DNA of 64,000 nucleotides. Source: Liriodendron chinense. Taxonomy: Eukaryota; Streptophyta; Magnoliopsida; Magnoliales; Magnoliaceae. Each line of letters starts with the position of its first letter. Within the stretch, counting starts at the first letter, position 1. Both the position numbers and the translations under genes were made by a program. Below the pieces are notes generated by a model. That model was not told where the DNA came from. It did not search any database and was given only the letters and a program-made list of their open reading frames with translations. The stretch spans positions 310,001 to 374,000 of the forward strand of contig PVNU02002850.1 of assembly GCA_003013855.2 (NCBI GenBank), in the 5' to 3' direction. Below are positions 43,917-57,600 of this stretch, in pieces.

Positions 43917-46900
43917 ATATATAGCCAACACGAGGCTTAAATATCACTCAACATTTCACTCTTTCAATCCTCACCATTCACTTCAGTAAAAAAAATTATT
44001 TTTTAATTTCTGATAAAATCAATTTGTCTAAAGTAAAGCTTGACAAAAATTAGTTCATAGTATGACTATTGCTCAAGTAGAGGGTAATTCTCAAGAATTT
44101 CCAAATAAAGCATCAATTCTAAATAAAGAGTATTTCTATAAATAAGGTGCATCACCAACCTTTCCAAACAAGGACACATTTTCCAAATAAGGAAACTTTC
44201 TAATTATAACACGACTTTTCACATGTGGTATCATTCCTTACTTAAAGAAAACACTTTATAGATAACACAATATCAACATAACTTTCAAAATACAACACAT
44301 GTCACATAACTTTCCAAAATAAGGTATCTTTTCCCAAATAGGGACTTTCCAAGTATAGGCATCATAAAACCTTACCAAATATGAAGTGCTTTACAAAATA
44401 ACATAAGTTGCAAATAACAATTTTCCAAATATAAATCATAGATAGAAAAATTAGAGTAGAAATAATTCATCTTGGTTTAAAACCACTTACCAATGCATTA
44501 CCACAAGTATACAGACGGCCTCCATCTTGAAATACGTGTAACCGCTAGAATCTTCCTTACATTTCTTGACAGCTTTCTCCTTGTCTTTCATTCTAAATAA
44601 AAAGTCTTCCATAAATAACTTTTCCACGTGAAAATGTTTCTTAATTACAAAAACTTAGATATTTTTCGTGGGTTTCTCCTCTATCTTCAAACCCACCATA
44701 GGTTTGACCATTGCATAGACGGTTCATGATAGAATCCTAAGGATTATTTACTTTATATTTGGTTTGGTCCACATATTTACCGTCCATGTTTTTCGGATCT
44801 ACCTAAGTTAGTTATAGGATGTTGGGGTCTAAGTACACTTTTAGGGTTTAAAGCTAAAATTTAGTTGTCTCATTTTCGGGATTTTGGATCTACTTTAGAG
44901 TCCAACCCATTATCCTAAGCCCAACAAGGTAGTCCACTCAATTCACATTATTCGAACTAACATAGGTTCCTCTAAATTATGAACATTTGAACCTTTACGT
45001 AAAGTTATATTCATGATTATTGGCACATTAGTGGGCTCTGACCAAGCCATTAGGTTCATTAGACTGGCCTACCATGGCCTAACACAAAGAATCATGAGCT
45101 TGGTGCAGACCCAGCAAGCCAACCTTTATTTTCAAATGTCTCCAATATAATAGGCCCGCCCTAGTGTCCCATAATCATTATTATTTTATAGAAAAGACAA
45201 ATTCTCTAAGTCAATAATATTATGAACTAATTCCCTCGAAAGATCAACCTATGATTATTATTTTTATTTATCGGTTAGTCCAATCAAATAAATAAATGAG
45301 TCGAGGTCCTAGTGGGCCATACATAATACCAATTTCATCCAAGAGGTCCGTTAGTTTAGTGATTGTTCATCTCAGATCACTACCCAATCAAATCTGATCA
45401 TTAGATCAGGTCTACACCATTCAATCTTTCCAATCGTTAACACGTTAAATCAATAGTTCTATAGATTCATTCAACAATTTATATATGTTACAATTTTGTA
45501 ATGAGTAATAATAAAAGTATTATGATAATCTTAAGGTACTTCAAATTTCCTAGATCTAGTATTTTATCCATCATCCAAACTTTGATATCAACCGTCCAGA
45601 TTGATCATTATAATTACAAATCTTCAAAACAAAGTTTATAATTCTAATCATACATTGAAATCAAATTACAAATTATCCATAGATCTTTATTACTAAAAGT
45701 CAAAATCTGGCCATTGAATGGGTCATTTTGACATTCAACGTGGGCCATTAGATGACCACTAATTACATACCTTCCCTAGTTTAATTAATTTTGAGATTTT
45801 TTTTTTTTTATTTTCCTCCGAACATTATTTCTCAAAAATAATTTTACTGAATGATCAGATTCTAAAGTCAGATCAATCACTTTCCAATATGGCTAAGCCG
45901 TTCACAAAATATAGCACACTCTTACTAGCAGGTGTTAATTGGCACAAAATGATTTTTAATGCATAGCTTTTGGACAACAGTAGTGGTCTAATCCTGGATC
46001 ATTTCCAGACACCATTCTCAGTCCCAAAACGTTGCTTCCTAAGGACAAAAAAGCAATCCTTCATTGGGCCATTTGGACGGTATAATCTGGCCGTCCATCA
46101 ATCCCTTTTGTACATCCAATTTCCGGTCATCATGATCCAGATTTATTTCAAAGACTTGTGATTCTTTACAACAACAAAAAAAAAAAAAAATGTTCCAAAC
46201 AGATTACCAAACAGCGTTTTCAAAGGATCTAGGAAGGGTCAGATTTTGATTCAAGGTTGGCATCCCAACGATAGGTCAAGGACAAGTTCTTCTCAAGGGT
46301 TTCAAGGCCTTTTAATCATGGTTTATTAGAATCCTTTTAATGGTCAGATGATAACTTCCACAGTTGAAGAAAATATTATATGTCGAAATCATCTAAAAAA
46401 ATGATAAATTAAGATAACAAGGATACTTTACAGTAGGCTTTGATATTCTAATTTTTTTTAGCAAATCTCAGATCGTCAATCATCAAGAAATGCCATTGCC
46501 AACGGTCTAGATTGGACCATCGATTTGGGTCAGTTTGGATGGCCCATACTTGGCCATTTAATGGTCCCTATTTGGAAAATACTCCCAGATCGTTTTAGGA
46601 TCCAGATTTGCTCAAAATCTGGAGGTTCTCTTGAAAATACTATTCCTTAAAAATGATGAATTATGGATGGTTAGATCTGGCCCATCTATCATCAACCATG
46701 TTACTTGTGGCCATCCACATATACTTGGATTCATGGCTGTCCAAGATCAAAAGTTAGCCTTCCTTAGTGTTTCAAATGGTCTCTAATCCAAATTAACACG
46801 GCCCAAATTTAGATAAGTTGCAACAACCAAATCTGTCCATCTCAACAATCCACCCGTTGTAGAAGTACATTGATACATGAGATCTTTGTGACATATAGAC

Positions 46901-49625
46901 TTGCAACTAAATAAAACTTGAGGATTTTTATATCATTGAAAAATATTTCAAACCAATTCTCATCCACCCCATCGTCCATCTCTTACACCATTTCAACTTG
47001 TCCAAATCAGCCACTACTATCAAGCTTGTTGGACGTTCCAAATCTGGCCGTTCAATAGCTCTTGTTTGGGCGTCATTCCTTGGATTAGTGGCTGATCTAA
47101 ACCATTTCAAAAATGCAATTTTTTTCACTGATGTTGATCATCAAATACAATATATCAAGACGATATTGGGTGGAACCGATCATGGCCAAAGTTCAATCTC
47201 ATGCAATAATCAACATTCCAACCTTATGTAATAAGGTTCATTAGTTTCGTTTCTTTCATTTTCTGAAATGACCTACTGTACAACATGCTAAGAGAATAAA
47301 AAGGAAAGGAAAAGAGAATGGAAGCCTACCTTTCCATGCCTACAACACTCTCCCTCCCTCCCTCTCTCTCTCTCTCTCTCTAGTCCTCGCTTCTCCATTA
47401 GGTGTTTCTTTTACTAGCTGCCATTTGCTAATTTTAGACGTTAAAATCTATTTTCTCCCAAATTAGTGTGTGGTTTGATTCCATGCGTAACTGGTAAGTT
47501 TTGACTTGTCATGATAAAAAATTTAGCAAAATATAATTCATCCAAACTAGGTTTCTATCTCAAGACCTATCCTCCTCAATCGAGCCTCCTTTCCACTCAC
47601 CTAGGTAACCCTTCTTACCATGCAAGAACATTTTTATGTATTTATATAACAATGAAATGAGAACTTAACTTAGATAATTTCATCCTACCATTCACTCTCT
47701 AGTCTACCAACCTTTGCGGTTTTGTATACATATATAGGAGGTGTTATTCCATATCTTGAAGAAAGATGAAATAGTTAGCTTCAACAATACACATATAACA
47801 ATTTAGCAGGTTTAGATAACGATTCATCAAGTAATTTCACATGCAATCAATAGATAAAGAGTACACATACTTAACATGTTCCAATATTAATTTCATAGAT
47901 ATATGCAGGTGTTATCAACAAAATGAATGATATCAAGTAGTTCAGGGTAGCAGGTTATGTAAAAGAAAAAAAAGTTCATCTCTCTTTTTTTTTTTTTGTA
48001 GGATATTACAGTTGGTCCTCGATTGGATCAACAACTCCAACACTGCGTGTGGTGTGTGCGCACAAGTGTGACAGAACCGACTGTGCGGCTCGATGCTAAC
48101 CGGTTCAACTTCAACCCCAAGCGCCGAAATGAGGCAAATATGTCATGCTCAACTGTATATAACCAAAACTTGAAGAAGTATGTTGCCTATTCATCCAATC
48201 GCTCAATAAGTTCAAAGAGATCAAGCGATTGATGGAGGGTAGGGTTCGTCTTTTGAAAATGGGTTACGCCTTGCCTTTCACCAGAAAAGACTTTTTCCTA
48301 GATATGGAACTGATAACGTTGAAAGACGGTCAAATAGATCGACTGTCAAACAAACAATTCCGTAGAAAGATAACTGATTGTATTGGGATAGATTGTCCAG
48401 CAGGCGAGGACCAACAACTACAACTAAGTTTCTCTAGTGAGCGTGAATGAGCGATTACAACTACTCTTAGACTATAAACTAAGATAAACTAAGGAAATAA
48501 TAAATATAGTTTGTTTGTTTGATTGGTGCAAGACCCTTTCCTCTATTGATTGACTTCTTTATTTATATATTAGTTAGAACTATCAAGATCACTTCTTTAC
48601 TCTGGCTATTACGACTGTTAAAAACTCCCGAAACCCTTCATCTTCTTGTAATAACTCGAACTCTCCAATGTTTACCTCGACTGCTCACATTCTAGGTGAT
48701 GTGTTCCAATCTCCAACCGCCATTTGTCGCTCCAGAAAATCCTTTCTTTATGATTTCACAACTGACATGCATGCTGCACCACCTTCGTGCAATGCTGCAT
48801 GTCTTATCCTCATTTGTTCCTCCGAGCTTGGTCAGAAATAGGATACAACACCCATTCAATCGTTAAGTAAAGGTCTTGGTTGACTCAAAATTTAGTTGTT
48901 GATATGTATGAGCTTTCTCCCACGTATTAGAGCTTAACACAACTCGAGCTGAAGCATTGTATTGAACACCTTTGACCCCAATAAGTTGAGAATTTGGTGG
49001 TTCAACTATCCATTTAGTCACTTGTAATAAAGATTAGGTGATTTGCAAAAGGGAAGGATTGTCCTTGTTTTTTTTTTTTTTAATGCTTTTCAATAAAAAA
49101 GACTTCTTGTTTTTCACCATGATAATAATAATTGATCAATTAACAACTCAACATAAGGTGATCAAAGTAAAAAATAAAAAGAAAATTATATTTATCAAAG
49201 ACAAACACTTACAGACTAAAGAAAAATCTTCAATGGTCCCTTGACTTTGATGTAGTTGGCAATGTTGTAAAGCTAAGGTTGTCCTTACTTTAGCAACTTG
49301 AGTGTAGACAAATGGAATTATATTACAACTAAGCTAAAGTCAGTCCAGCATATAGAATAGATGGATTGGATTATGCTACACCTAAGCTAAAGTTGGTTCG
49401 GCGCATGAGAGTAGACTGAATTGAATTATAGTAAGAACTAAGTTAAGAACTAAACTAAGTAAGTAGTGTTTCATTGTAGAGTTGTGTCATATTAGGTTGG
49501 CAAAGGTTTGAAGCGCTTATATCTCTTTATTTATTTATAGAATTTCTAGGTAATTGCTCGAGAGAGAGAGAGATCTTTATAACCACTCTTCATATTTCTT
49601 GACATATAAATAAGTGTTTGAGCTG
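43917..49625. other. Long non-coding stretch, unassigned; possible LTR end at 48010
   Basis: No protein domain is seen on either strand. GTAGGATATTACA ending at 48010 resembles a Tekay/Del LTR end, but no matching start was found. A CT microsatellite lies at 47350-47382. The small open frames at 48023-48450 show no motif. The text is likely old retrotransposon debris, but this is inference. Confidence 0.4.
47350..47382. repeat. (CT)n / (CCCT)n microsatellite
   Basis: A run of CCCT units passes into about nine CT units. Confidence 0.85.
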
Positions 49626-51563
49626 TAGGGGGCGCTTGGCGTCTCTACAAATAGAGCTTATTAGCTTATTTATAAAACAATAAGCTTTTAAACCGTTTGG
49701 TAAAAGTCTAATTAAGTGCTTATTTGTTTAGAAAGTAGCAAATAAGCTCTAATTGAATAAGTTGGGAAGGGGTTACTTTTTGAATTGGAGCTTATTTGGC
49801 TTAAGTGGGTAGATATCTCGGACTAATTTTTGGACAAGTTTGCCCTTAACCTTTTCAAATAATTCCCATCTTACCCTCTTCTCTTTTCTTTATAATTTAT
49901 TCAAGGTAGGCCCACATGAACAACCCATAGTGAAGGTGGGCCTCATATGATGAATGGCCCATATTAAAGGTGGGCCTACACATGGTCACATCAAAGGTGA
50001 GCCCTACATGATGGATGGCCTACTTCAAAGTGTGGCCCCACATGATGAACAATCCACATCAAGCATGCCCTACTTGATGATGGTCCACATCAAAGAGGGA
50101 CTCACACAATGGATGGTGGACATTAATGTGGGACCACATGATGGAAGGTTGACATCAAAGGTGGGCCCATATGATGAATGACCCATATTGAAGGTTGGAC
50201 CCCACATGATGGACGGTCCATAGCAAAGGTGGGACCTACATGATGGATGGTGGACATCAAAGGTGGGTCCCACATGATGGACTATCCACATCAAGTGGGC
50301 CCCACAATATAGATGTTTCACAACAAAGGTGGGACCCACATCATGGATGGTCTACATCAAAGGTAGGACCCACGTGATGGATGGTGGATATTGAATGTGG
50401 GACCACATGATGGAAGGTTGACATTAAAGGTGGGCCTACATGATGAATGACCCATCTTGAAGGTTGGGCCCCACATGATGGACGCTCCACAGCCAAGATG
50501 GGCCTCACGTGATGGATGGTGAGCATCAAAGGTGGGTCCCACATGAGGGACTATCCACATCAAGTGGGCCCGACATGATAGTGGTCCACAACAAAGGTGG
50601 AACCCACATGATGGTCAAAGATGGGCCCCTCATGATGAATGACTCATATTGAAGTGGGGCCCCACATCATGGTGGGCCCACGTACTGAAAGATTCACATT
50701 AAAGGTGGGACCCCACATGATAGATGGCCCGCATCAAAGTGTGGCCCACCATGACGAAACATGCACATCAAGCGGGTCCCATTTGATGGATAATCCATGT
50801 CAAAGGTGGGACCCACATGATAGATGATGGTCATTGAAGGTGGGTCCGCTTGATGGTTAGTTGATATCAAAGATGGGCCCACATGATGAACGACCTATAA
50901 TGAAGGTGGGCCCACACACAATGAATGGTCCACATCAATGTGGGCCCACATAATGGATGGAGTGGGCTTCTCATGATGGATGACTCACATAAAAGTGTGG
51001 CCCCTCAAAATGGACAGTTCACATTAAGTGGGCCCCACATAATGGATGGTCTACATCCAAGGTCTCTCATGATGGATGACCCATATCCAAAGTGGGTCGT
51101 ATGATGGATGATCCATATAGAAGGTGCACCCCACATGATGAACGGTGGATATTAAAAGTGAGCCCCACATGATGGACAATCCACTTCAAAGGTAGGGCCC
51201 ACACTATGGACATATCAAATGTAGAGTCCACGTGATGGGTAGTGGACATTGAGGGGCCTCACATAAAGAACAATTAGCATTGATATTGAGCCTCACATGA
51301 TGAACGATCCATCCAAAACAATCATTCGGATTGCTCTTATATTAAAGTTGATGTAATCTTTAAAAATGACGTCAACTACCCTTTAAAAAAGCTCTTATTT
51401 GAAAGTTTTATCAAACATGCTTATTTTAAATAAGAGCTTTATTTTGAAGATTTTACCAAACTGAGCTTATTTAAAACCAGAGCTAAAACAAAAAGGACTT
51501 ATTAAGCAGCTCTTATTCAAAAAGCTGTTATTGAATTAGAGTAGAGATGCCATACGAGCCCGC
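49626..51563. mobile_element. Fold-back or hAT-like non-autonomous element with minisatellite core
   Basis: The left end TAGGGGGCGCTTGGCGTCTC and the inverted right end GGGCTCGTATGGCATCTC are related. Further in, left AATAAGCTTTTAAACCGTTTGG and inverted right blocks with AGTTTGGTAAAATC also match loosely, giving imperfect inverted arms of roughly 150 to 250 bp rich in AGCTTATT. The core is a minisatellite. TAGGGG-type ends are common in hAT elements, but an 8-bp target duplication was not found, so the class is open. Confidence 0.5.
49905..51320. repeat. GTGGGCCCACATGATGGA minisatellite, about 33-bp units, 269-bp higher-order period
   Basis: Roughly forty diverged units share GGTGGGCCCACATGATGGA followed by TGGTCCACATCAA. 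A distinctive unit, GTGGGACCACATGATGGAAG, starts at 50128 and 50397, 269 bp apart, and the neighbouring units repeat in the same order, so blocks of eight units were copied together. Confidence 0.85.
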
Positions 51564-52430
51564 AAACAACTGTGGCTTATTACACAACGCTGTGTTTATT
51601 TGCTGTTTGTCGTGGGTTGGCCATTGATCATGCTCACATTTTAAGACCACACTTATAAGAGTTCTCTATAGGACATCACATATGGACAACTATTAGCCTT
51701 TCTTTCGCTTGAACGTGCATTGTATGCCTTGAAAATTGGCTAACTTGATATTGCGGTTACATTAGTTTATAGTTCATTGAGTGGTTTTGGTCGTAAGAAG
51801 TCTTTTTTAGATTTAGAGATTACTCATGACTTTTTAAATTCTGATTAAATTTGCAGCAACATAAAAGATAACCAGTTTATCACTTATAAAGATTTCGCTG
51901 ACTCATGATATCTTTTTTGCCGATGGATCATCTTGGTCAAATTACAAACTAAAGTTTTACATTTAGCAGGTTAAAGTAAAAGATATGACCCCACGGGTCT
52001 TTATCGAACATTGGGCCATCCGTTATGGGAACCATAAAATGGATGGTGTCGATTCTATCATATCTCCTATTGGGAAAGGCAGGTTGCCTTGAAATTTAGC
52101 AGAGAAGGCTCCATTGACCCTAGGAGGTCCAATCCCACTCATGAGGTGGGCCAGCAGTCTGGCCCTAACCAAGCATCACAACCGATTTTAATTGAATGTC
52201 TACCTTAGCTCAATGTATTTATTATCCACATTTTCCTCGAATCCAGCATCAGAATCATCCTGTCCGTCCGATTTTCAGTAAGAAAACATTCTAGGTGGGT
52301 CCCACTTAATGAACGGACAAGATCTCGTGTGTGCGTGCTCCACATTGGACGTCCGACAGGCCGCGCGAGTAGGTTGTGCTGACCCTGGTTGCGAGTACGC
52401 TTGTTCTGGAGAAAAAATACCCCACAAACC
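51564..52430. other. Upstream region of the gamma-adaptin gene
   Basis: No gene or repeat is evident. The minus-strand open frame at 52564-52205 reads through the CT-rich leader and is taken as chance. No convincing TATA box can be placed, which is common for housekeeping genes. Confidence 0.4.
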
Positions 52431-52439
52431 ATCTGCGCA

Positions 52440-52633
52440 CCATTTCTCTCAGATCCAAATCTCTCTCGCTCGTTCTCGCTCTCGCTCTCGCTCTCTCGCA
52501 GATCTCTCCATTTCTCTCTTTCGTTTCTCCATCGCTCTCGATCTTCGTCCAGTTCGATCTCCACTACGATTCAGCTCGACATCGTATCCGATCTAAACTG
52601 TCGAGTTCTTGACGATTCACAACGGACTCAGTC
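52440..52633 (+). promoter_or_regulatory. CT-rich 5' untranslated region of the gamma-adaptin gene
   Basis: Between 52450 and 52530 the strand is dominated by CTCTCG and TCTCTC motifs, a pyrimidine-rich patch common at plant core promoters and 5' leaders. It lies directly upstream of the ATG at 52634. The start of transcription cannot be fixed. Confidence 0.55.
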
Positions 52634-52665
52634 ATGAATCCCTTCTCCTCAGGAACTCGGTTGAG
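52634..52665 (+). CDS. AP1G: gamma-adaptin coding exon 1 (32 nt)
   Basis: The ATG opens MNPFSSGTRL plus the first two bases of an Arg codon, followed by the donor GTAAGA. The codon is completed by G at 62375, giving the conserved R-D-M-I-R junction. The exon is too short to show up in open-frame scans. Confidence 0.95.
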
Positions 52666-54617
52666 GTAAGAATTATTGTCTCTCTCCTCTCTCTCCTTCT
52701 CTCTCAGATCGAATACATAGCATTCCGTATTTCGATTTCAATAGCCATTAGATACAGCCAAAAAAAAAAAAAAATCTGAATATTCTTAGTACTTGAATTC
52801 CCTAGAATAATGATAATTTTTTTAAATTTCAGTTATGATTTTGCAAAATTGGCAATTTTCTCTTCTATAGATTGCATAGTTTCATCTTTTCGAGTAGCAT
52901 TTTTGGGAGTAAAATGCAAAATTGCGATGATCAATGAATGAATGTCAGAGATCTCCATGAATGCATTTGATGCATGGAAATATGTATGAATGCATTTTAT
53001 GCTTTCCATTTTTGGAAAGCATGAATCAATGCTGATTGTACACTCGAGATTCATGACTAACACACGGTGATCTCACCTGTAACTTTATTTATCAATTTCG
53101 GCCACGTTTGGATGAGCTTCCGTGTATGCAGATTGCAATCGGATTCATGTGTAAGGCCGTTCTAATGCCTCTCATATGTGAAGATAGAATGCTAGAGAGA
53201 TGATTAGTTGTGTGCACTTCTGTAAAGTTGCATTTGGATGCACTGCTTAATTCAATTGCAGCTATTGGTTTAATAGAGTGGGATTTATGATAGTTTCAGT
53301 CACATAACTTTCAAGTTGGACCTCAAAGGAATGTAGCTGCAATTTGAGGGACAGTTCCTCATTATTGATACTAGGAAATACCATTGTAATTCAGTCATTT
53401 CCTCTTGATTGAATTGAATGCTTGCAGTTCAGTTCATTTTTGCATTCAAATGTGCCCCAAATGTTATCAATTCTATAAGGGCTATATGTGGCTTTGATGA
53501 GATGTGAGTTATTGCATTGCATAATGTATCATGAGTAGAGAACCCAATGTATTACAGGACTGTATAACTGACCAGATAATCTTTTGAACTCTGCATTTTC
53601 TGGAAGAACATTAGATCATGTTTAGAAGGCATCTAATGACTCGCCCTTACAGATGCTATCACATCAGCCATTGGTTGGAGTCTCGGAGATACTTTGGTCG
53701 AGCCATTTTATACAATAGCATTACATCAAACCAACTTCTCCTGCCAACCATTTCTGCTTATGTATTATTTCCTTCTTCACTAGAGTATTACTGTTCTCGG
53801 TTGAATTTAGGCGTCATAATCATCATCATCTAAGCCTTATCCCATATAAATGGGGTTGGCTACATGAATCTAGTTCCGCCCAGTGTTTTAAATAGCAAAT
53901 AGCATGTAGTGTAGCGCTCACCCCTTTGAGGCATGAGGCGTAGGCTACACGCTACTAGATTTTTATTCAAGGCTGTGCTTGCTTACACCAATTTCATGAT
54001 ATTTTGCACCAAATTATCCTGATTAATAATGAAATTTAACAAAATTGAATGATATTTGGTGCAACCAAATGCAACCTAAAGTAATAAGAAAGGACAATGA
54101 TTAAAGAGCAATGAAACTGATTTAATAATGTTACTTGTATATTTTACTAGCATTGAAAACATTATCTAATTTTTATTGAAAATAGAAAAATGTAACAAAT
54201 CATTAAAAACATTAATTGATTTTAATGTTTTAGTGAAAAATAACTTGTAATGTAAGCTACATAACGTGTAGCGTATAGTCTCTATAGCGTGTAGCATATG
54301 CAAACTATCATGTAGCGTAGGCTACACACAACTTAAGCTATTTTCATGAGCTACGTAGTGTTAAGGCTAAGCTACGCCACGTAGTGTAAGCTACACTCGA
54401 CATAGCATAGCTATTTAAAACACTAGTGCCGACCAGCGTGTTAAATAGCGTGTAGCATATAGCGTAATGTTTGGCCCTCTAAGTGTGTAGTATAAGTTAC
54501 ATGATACTCAATATTTTTTAATTAAAATAATAGAAAAATATGATAAAATTTACAAATTGCATAATTCCTATGAGTTCTTGACTGCGAATTTGGATCATCA
54601 ACCACATATTTCCATGC

Positions 54618-54669
<52 letters not shown>

Positions 54670-57600
54670 CATCTTTAATTGTGGCATCTCTATTTATTTA
54701 TTTATTGAAACATCACAAATTCACAATATAGACCACAATTTGGATGGTTTGGATTGATCTAAGTGCTCTATCCATGATTTGGACCACAATTTGGATGGTC
54801 CGGATTAATCTAATGTAGTGCCATGTGTGATGGGGATGAGTCACCACCATTTTAAAATAGGTGTTGAACTAAAAGAGAGGAGATTTCAGGTAGTATATGC
54901 TACTTGCGCTACACGTTGCGCTACGCTGCATGCTATGTAGCTTACGCTACATGCCTCATAGCTTACACTACCAGGGAACTACGCTACATGCTATGTAGCT
55001 TACGTTACATGCCTCATAGCTTACACTACCAGGGAACTACACTACCTGCATATGCTATGTAGCGTTTTAGCTACGCTACGCCCAACGCTAGTGCTACGCT
55101 GCATGCTATGTAGCTTACACTACATGCCTCATAGCTTACACTACCAGGGAATTACGCTACCTGCATATGCTATGTAGCGTTTTAGCTATGCTACGCTACG
55201 TAGCGTATGCTACGCACTACGCTACGAGTGCTACTGAAAACAATGGCCGCCATTCTGCTCTATCGAGGACAATGTAAGCATCATATATTGAGAATGTAAC
55301 TCCTTAACCCCCTGGAACCCTTACTCTTCCTACCACCTATTGGGTCCTTCTGCCGCTTTGTCCTTTCCTTTCAAGATCTATGTGTGGTTGTTGGGACTAG
55401 TTATTATGACTTAATCTTATCCATTTGCCCAGTTTTCCCAATCTCTAACTGAATCTAGTTGTTTGTTGCTTTTTCCTTCTTCATGTCAGCCTGCATTTCT
55501 CTATTTTTGCTATTTCTTATTTTTGAAACATTTTTACACACTGCTGCATTGATGTTGAGTATTGTGAGATGTTCCTATAACTGTATCATCCCAAGAACTG
55601 ATAATCATGATGTTAAAAAACAATTATGTAATGGCCGTTACGTAATTGTAATGGTGGAACCTGTTATGTAATACAAGACAGTAATGCCTGTTTTGAAAAA
55701 AAAAAAAAAATTGGCCCATAACAAGTGGATATGGGCTGATATGGGTCGTTACATTTTATTCCTTAAATTTTTTTTTTTTTTTGATTGACGTTGCGACCTG
55801 TATCATAATGGCCATTAGGTTGACTGTTGCTACACTGTTACTGTTATTGAACACCTTGCTCATAGTAGATATATCATGATTAGATGTAAGTGGAACCAAT
55901 GAAAAATGTATTTCCCCCAATGCCACTTGAACTTATCTTCCCCCTTTTCCCCCCTTCCAGAAAAGAACTAATTGCCCTTTATGTTTTAAGCCCTAGTGGC
56001 CCCTTGTTTATTTTTTGATGCAACAAAACCCCTACTTTTTGTGATGTGAACTTAACTTCTGTGGACAACCTTCGAAAAATGACTGTTTGCTTTGAGGCAA
56101 TTTCAGGTTTGAAAATTAATGCTGCTAAGTCGAAAATGTTAGGAATTCACATCAGTGGTCAAGATCTTGTGCCTTTTGTATGTAGGTCCGCTGACTTCCT
56201 GACGGACATACTTAGGTCTCCCGTTGTGCATTGGTAAGCCGCCAATTCATCTGTCGGCCAAGGATATTGAAAGAATAGAGAGGAAGCTTACGACTTGGCA
56301 GACTCGCTATATCTCTTATGGAGGTCGATTGACTCTGATCAAGACAGCCTTTGCAAATATGCGGATATACTTTCTCTCGCTTTTCAAATGTCCAAAAGCG
56401 GTTTTGCACAGGTTAGAAAAGATGAGAAGAGATTTTTTGGAATGATTCTATGGAGGGACGTTAGTTTCATCTCCTTAAATGGGAGGAGGTGTGTAAACCT
56501 GTTGAATTGGGAGGGCCAGGCATCAAAAGCTTGGAGCACATGAATACAACTCTTCTTGGCAAATAGATATGGAGGTTTGGAATGGAGCACGAGAGGATGT
56601 GGAGGGAGATCATAGCAAATAAATACGGGACGGAACGTTGTGGGTGGTTCGTTCATCGATCCTCCTTATATAGAGCCTCATCCATTTGGAAGGCAATTGT
56701 GCTAATGGAGCACTTGGTGCAAAGAGGGGTTGTTTTCTCTCTTGGAAATGGGAGTCATATCAGATTTTGGGTGGATATTTGGTGTGGGGATAGAGCGTTT
56801 CAAAAGCCTTTTCCAAGATTGGTTCTCATTACTTTCGATCGGTTCATCTCAGTCGCAGATTGTGTCCCCATTTATGGGGTTCCTTTGTTTGGAATCTGCC
56901 TTGTTGCAGGAATTCGATGGATGCAGAAACAGAATAGCTGGTTGGTTTGTTAGAGTGCTTAAAAAATATTTCGCTTTCCCTGCAGGCTTCTGATTCCATG
57001 GTTTGGAAGCTTCACCGATGGGGCAAGTTTTCCGTAAAATTACTATACAATATGAGTGCTACAATCGCTATTGATCGTGACCCGCCTCATCCTTTCCACC
57101 TCTGGTTTTATGGTTCCCCTCCTTGTGTTGTGGTTTTTGTTTGGTTAGTGGCGAGAAGGAGTATCCGTACCATCGACAACCTTCAAAGAAGCTCCCTCAT
57201 TCTGCCAAATATATGTTTGATGTGTATGCAAGATGCGGAATCGATTGCTCATTTCTTCATTCATTGCCCGTTTGTGAAGAAGATATGGGACTATCATTTT
57301 GGTTTGTTTCGCACTATGTGGGCGATGCTGAAATCAGTGGCGCATCTCCTTTGGGCCTGGCATGGGGGAGGAATTGGGAAATCAGAAAAAGTGAGTTGGA
57401 GGCTTCATATTATGGCTCTCATGTGGGTTGTTTGGGGGGCAAGGGATGCTTCTTGTTTTCGAAATGAATGTTTGTCGGTTGAAGGGGCCATTAGTAGGAT
57501 TAAAGGCCTTGCTTCCGAATGGGTAGCTTTTGTAATTTCAGCCTTGGTTGGGTTGGGGTTCTTTTCTTTTTCTTGTAGGCTTTCTCGCCTTTCGATGTCT

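Noticed and set aside
48023..48450. Two adjoining open frames of about 70 codons
   Set aside because: No recognisable domain; overlapping stop/start only by chance in a non-coding stretch.
50070..50882. Overlapping minus-strand open frames with repeated HHVGPTFD-like text
   Set aside because: They are translations of the minisatellite units, with similar open frames in several phases.
49618..51571. 8-bp hAT target duplication around the fold-back element
   Set aside because: TTGAGCTG and AACAACTG do not match well enough, so the hAT label is left open.
52205..52564. 119-codon minus-strand open frame over the gamma-adaptin leader
   Set aside because: Its Glu/Arg/Ser repeats come from the CT-rich strand, and no domain is seen. 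The real gene runs on the other strand.
54557..54757. Open frame with a Ser-Leu repeat
   Set aside because: Produced by the (CT)20 microsatellite.
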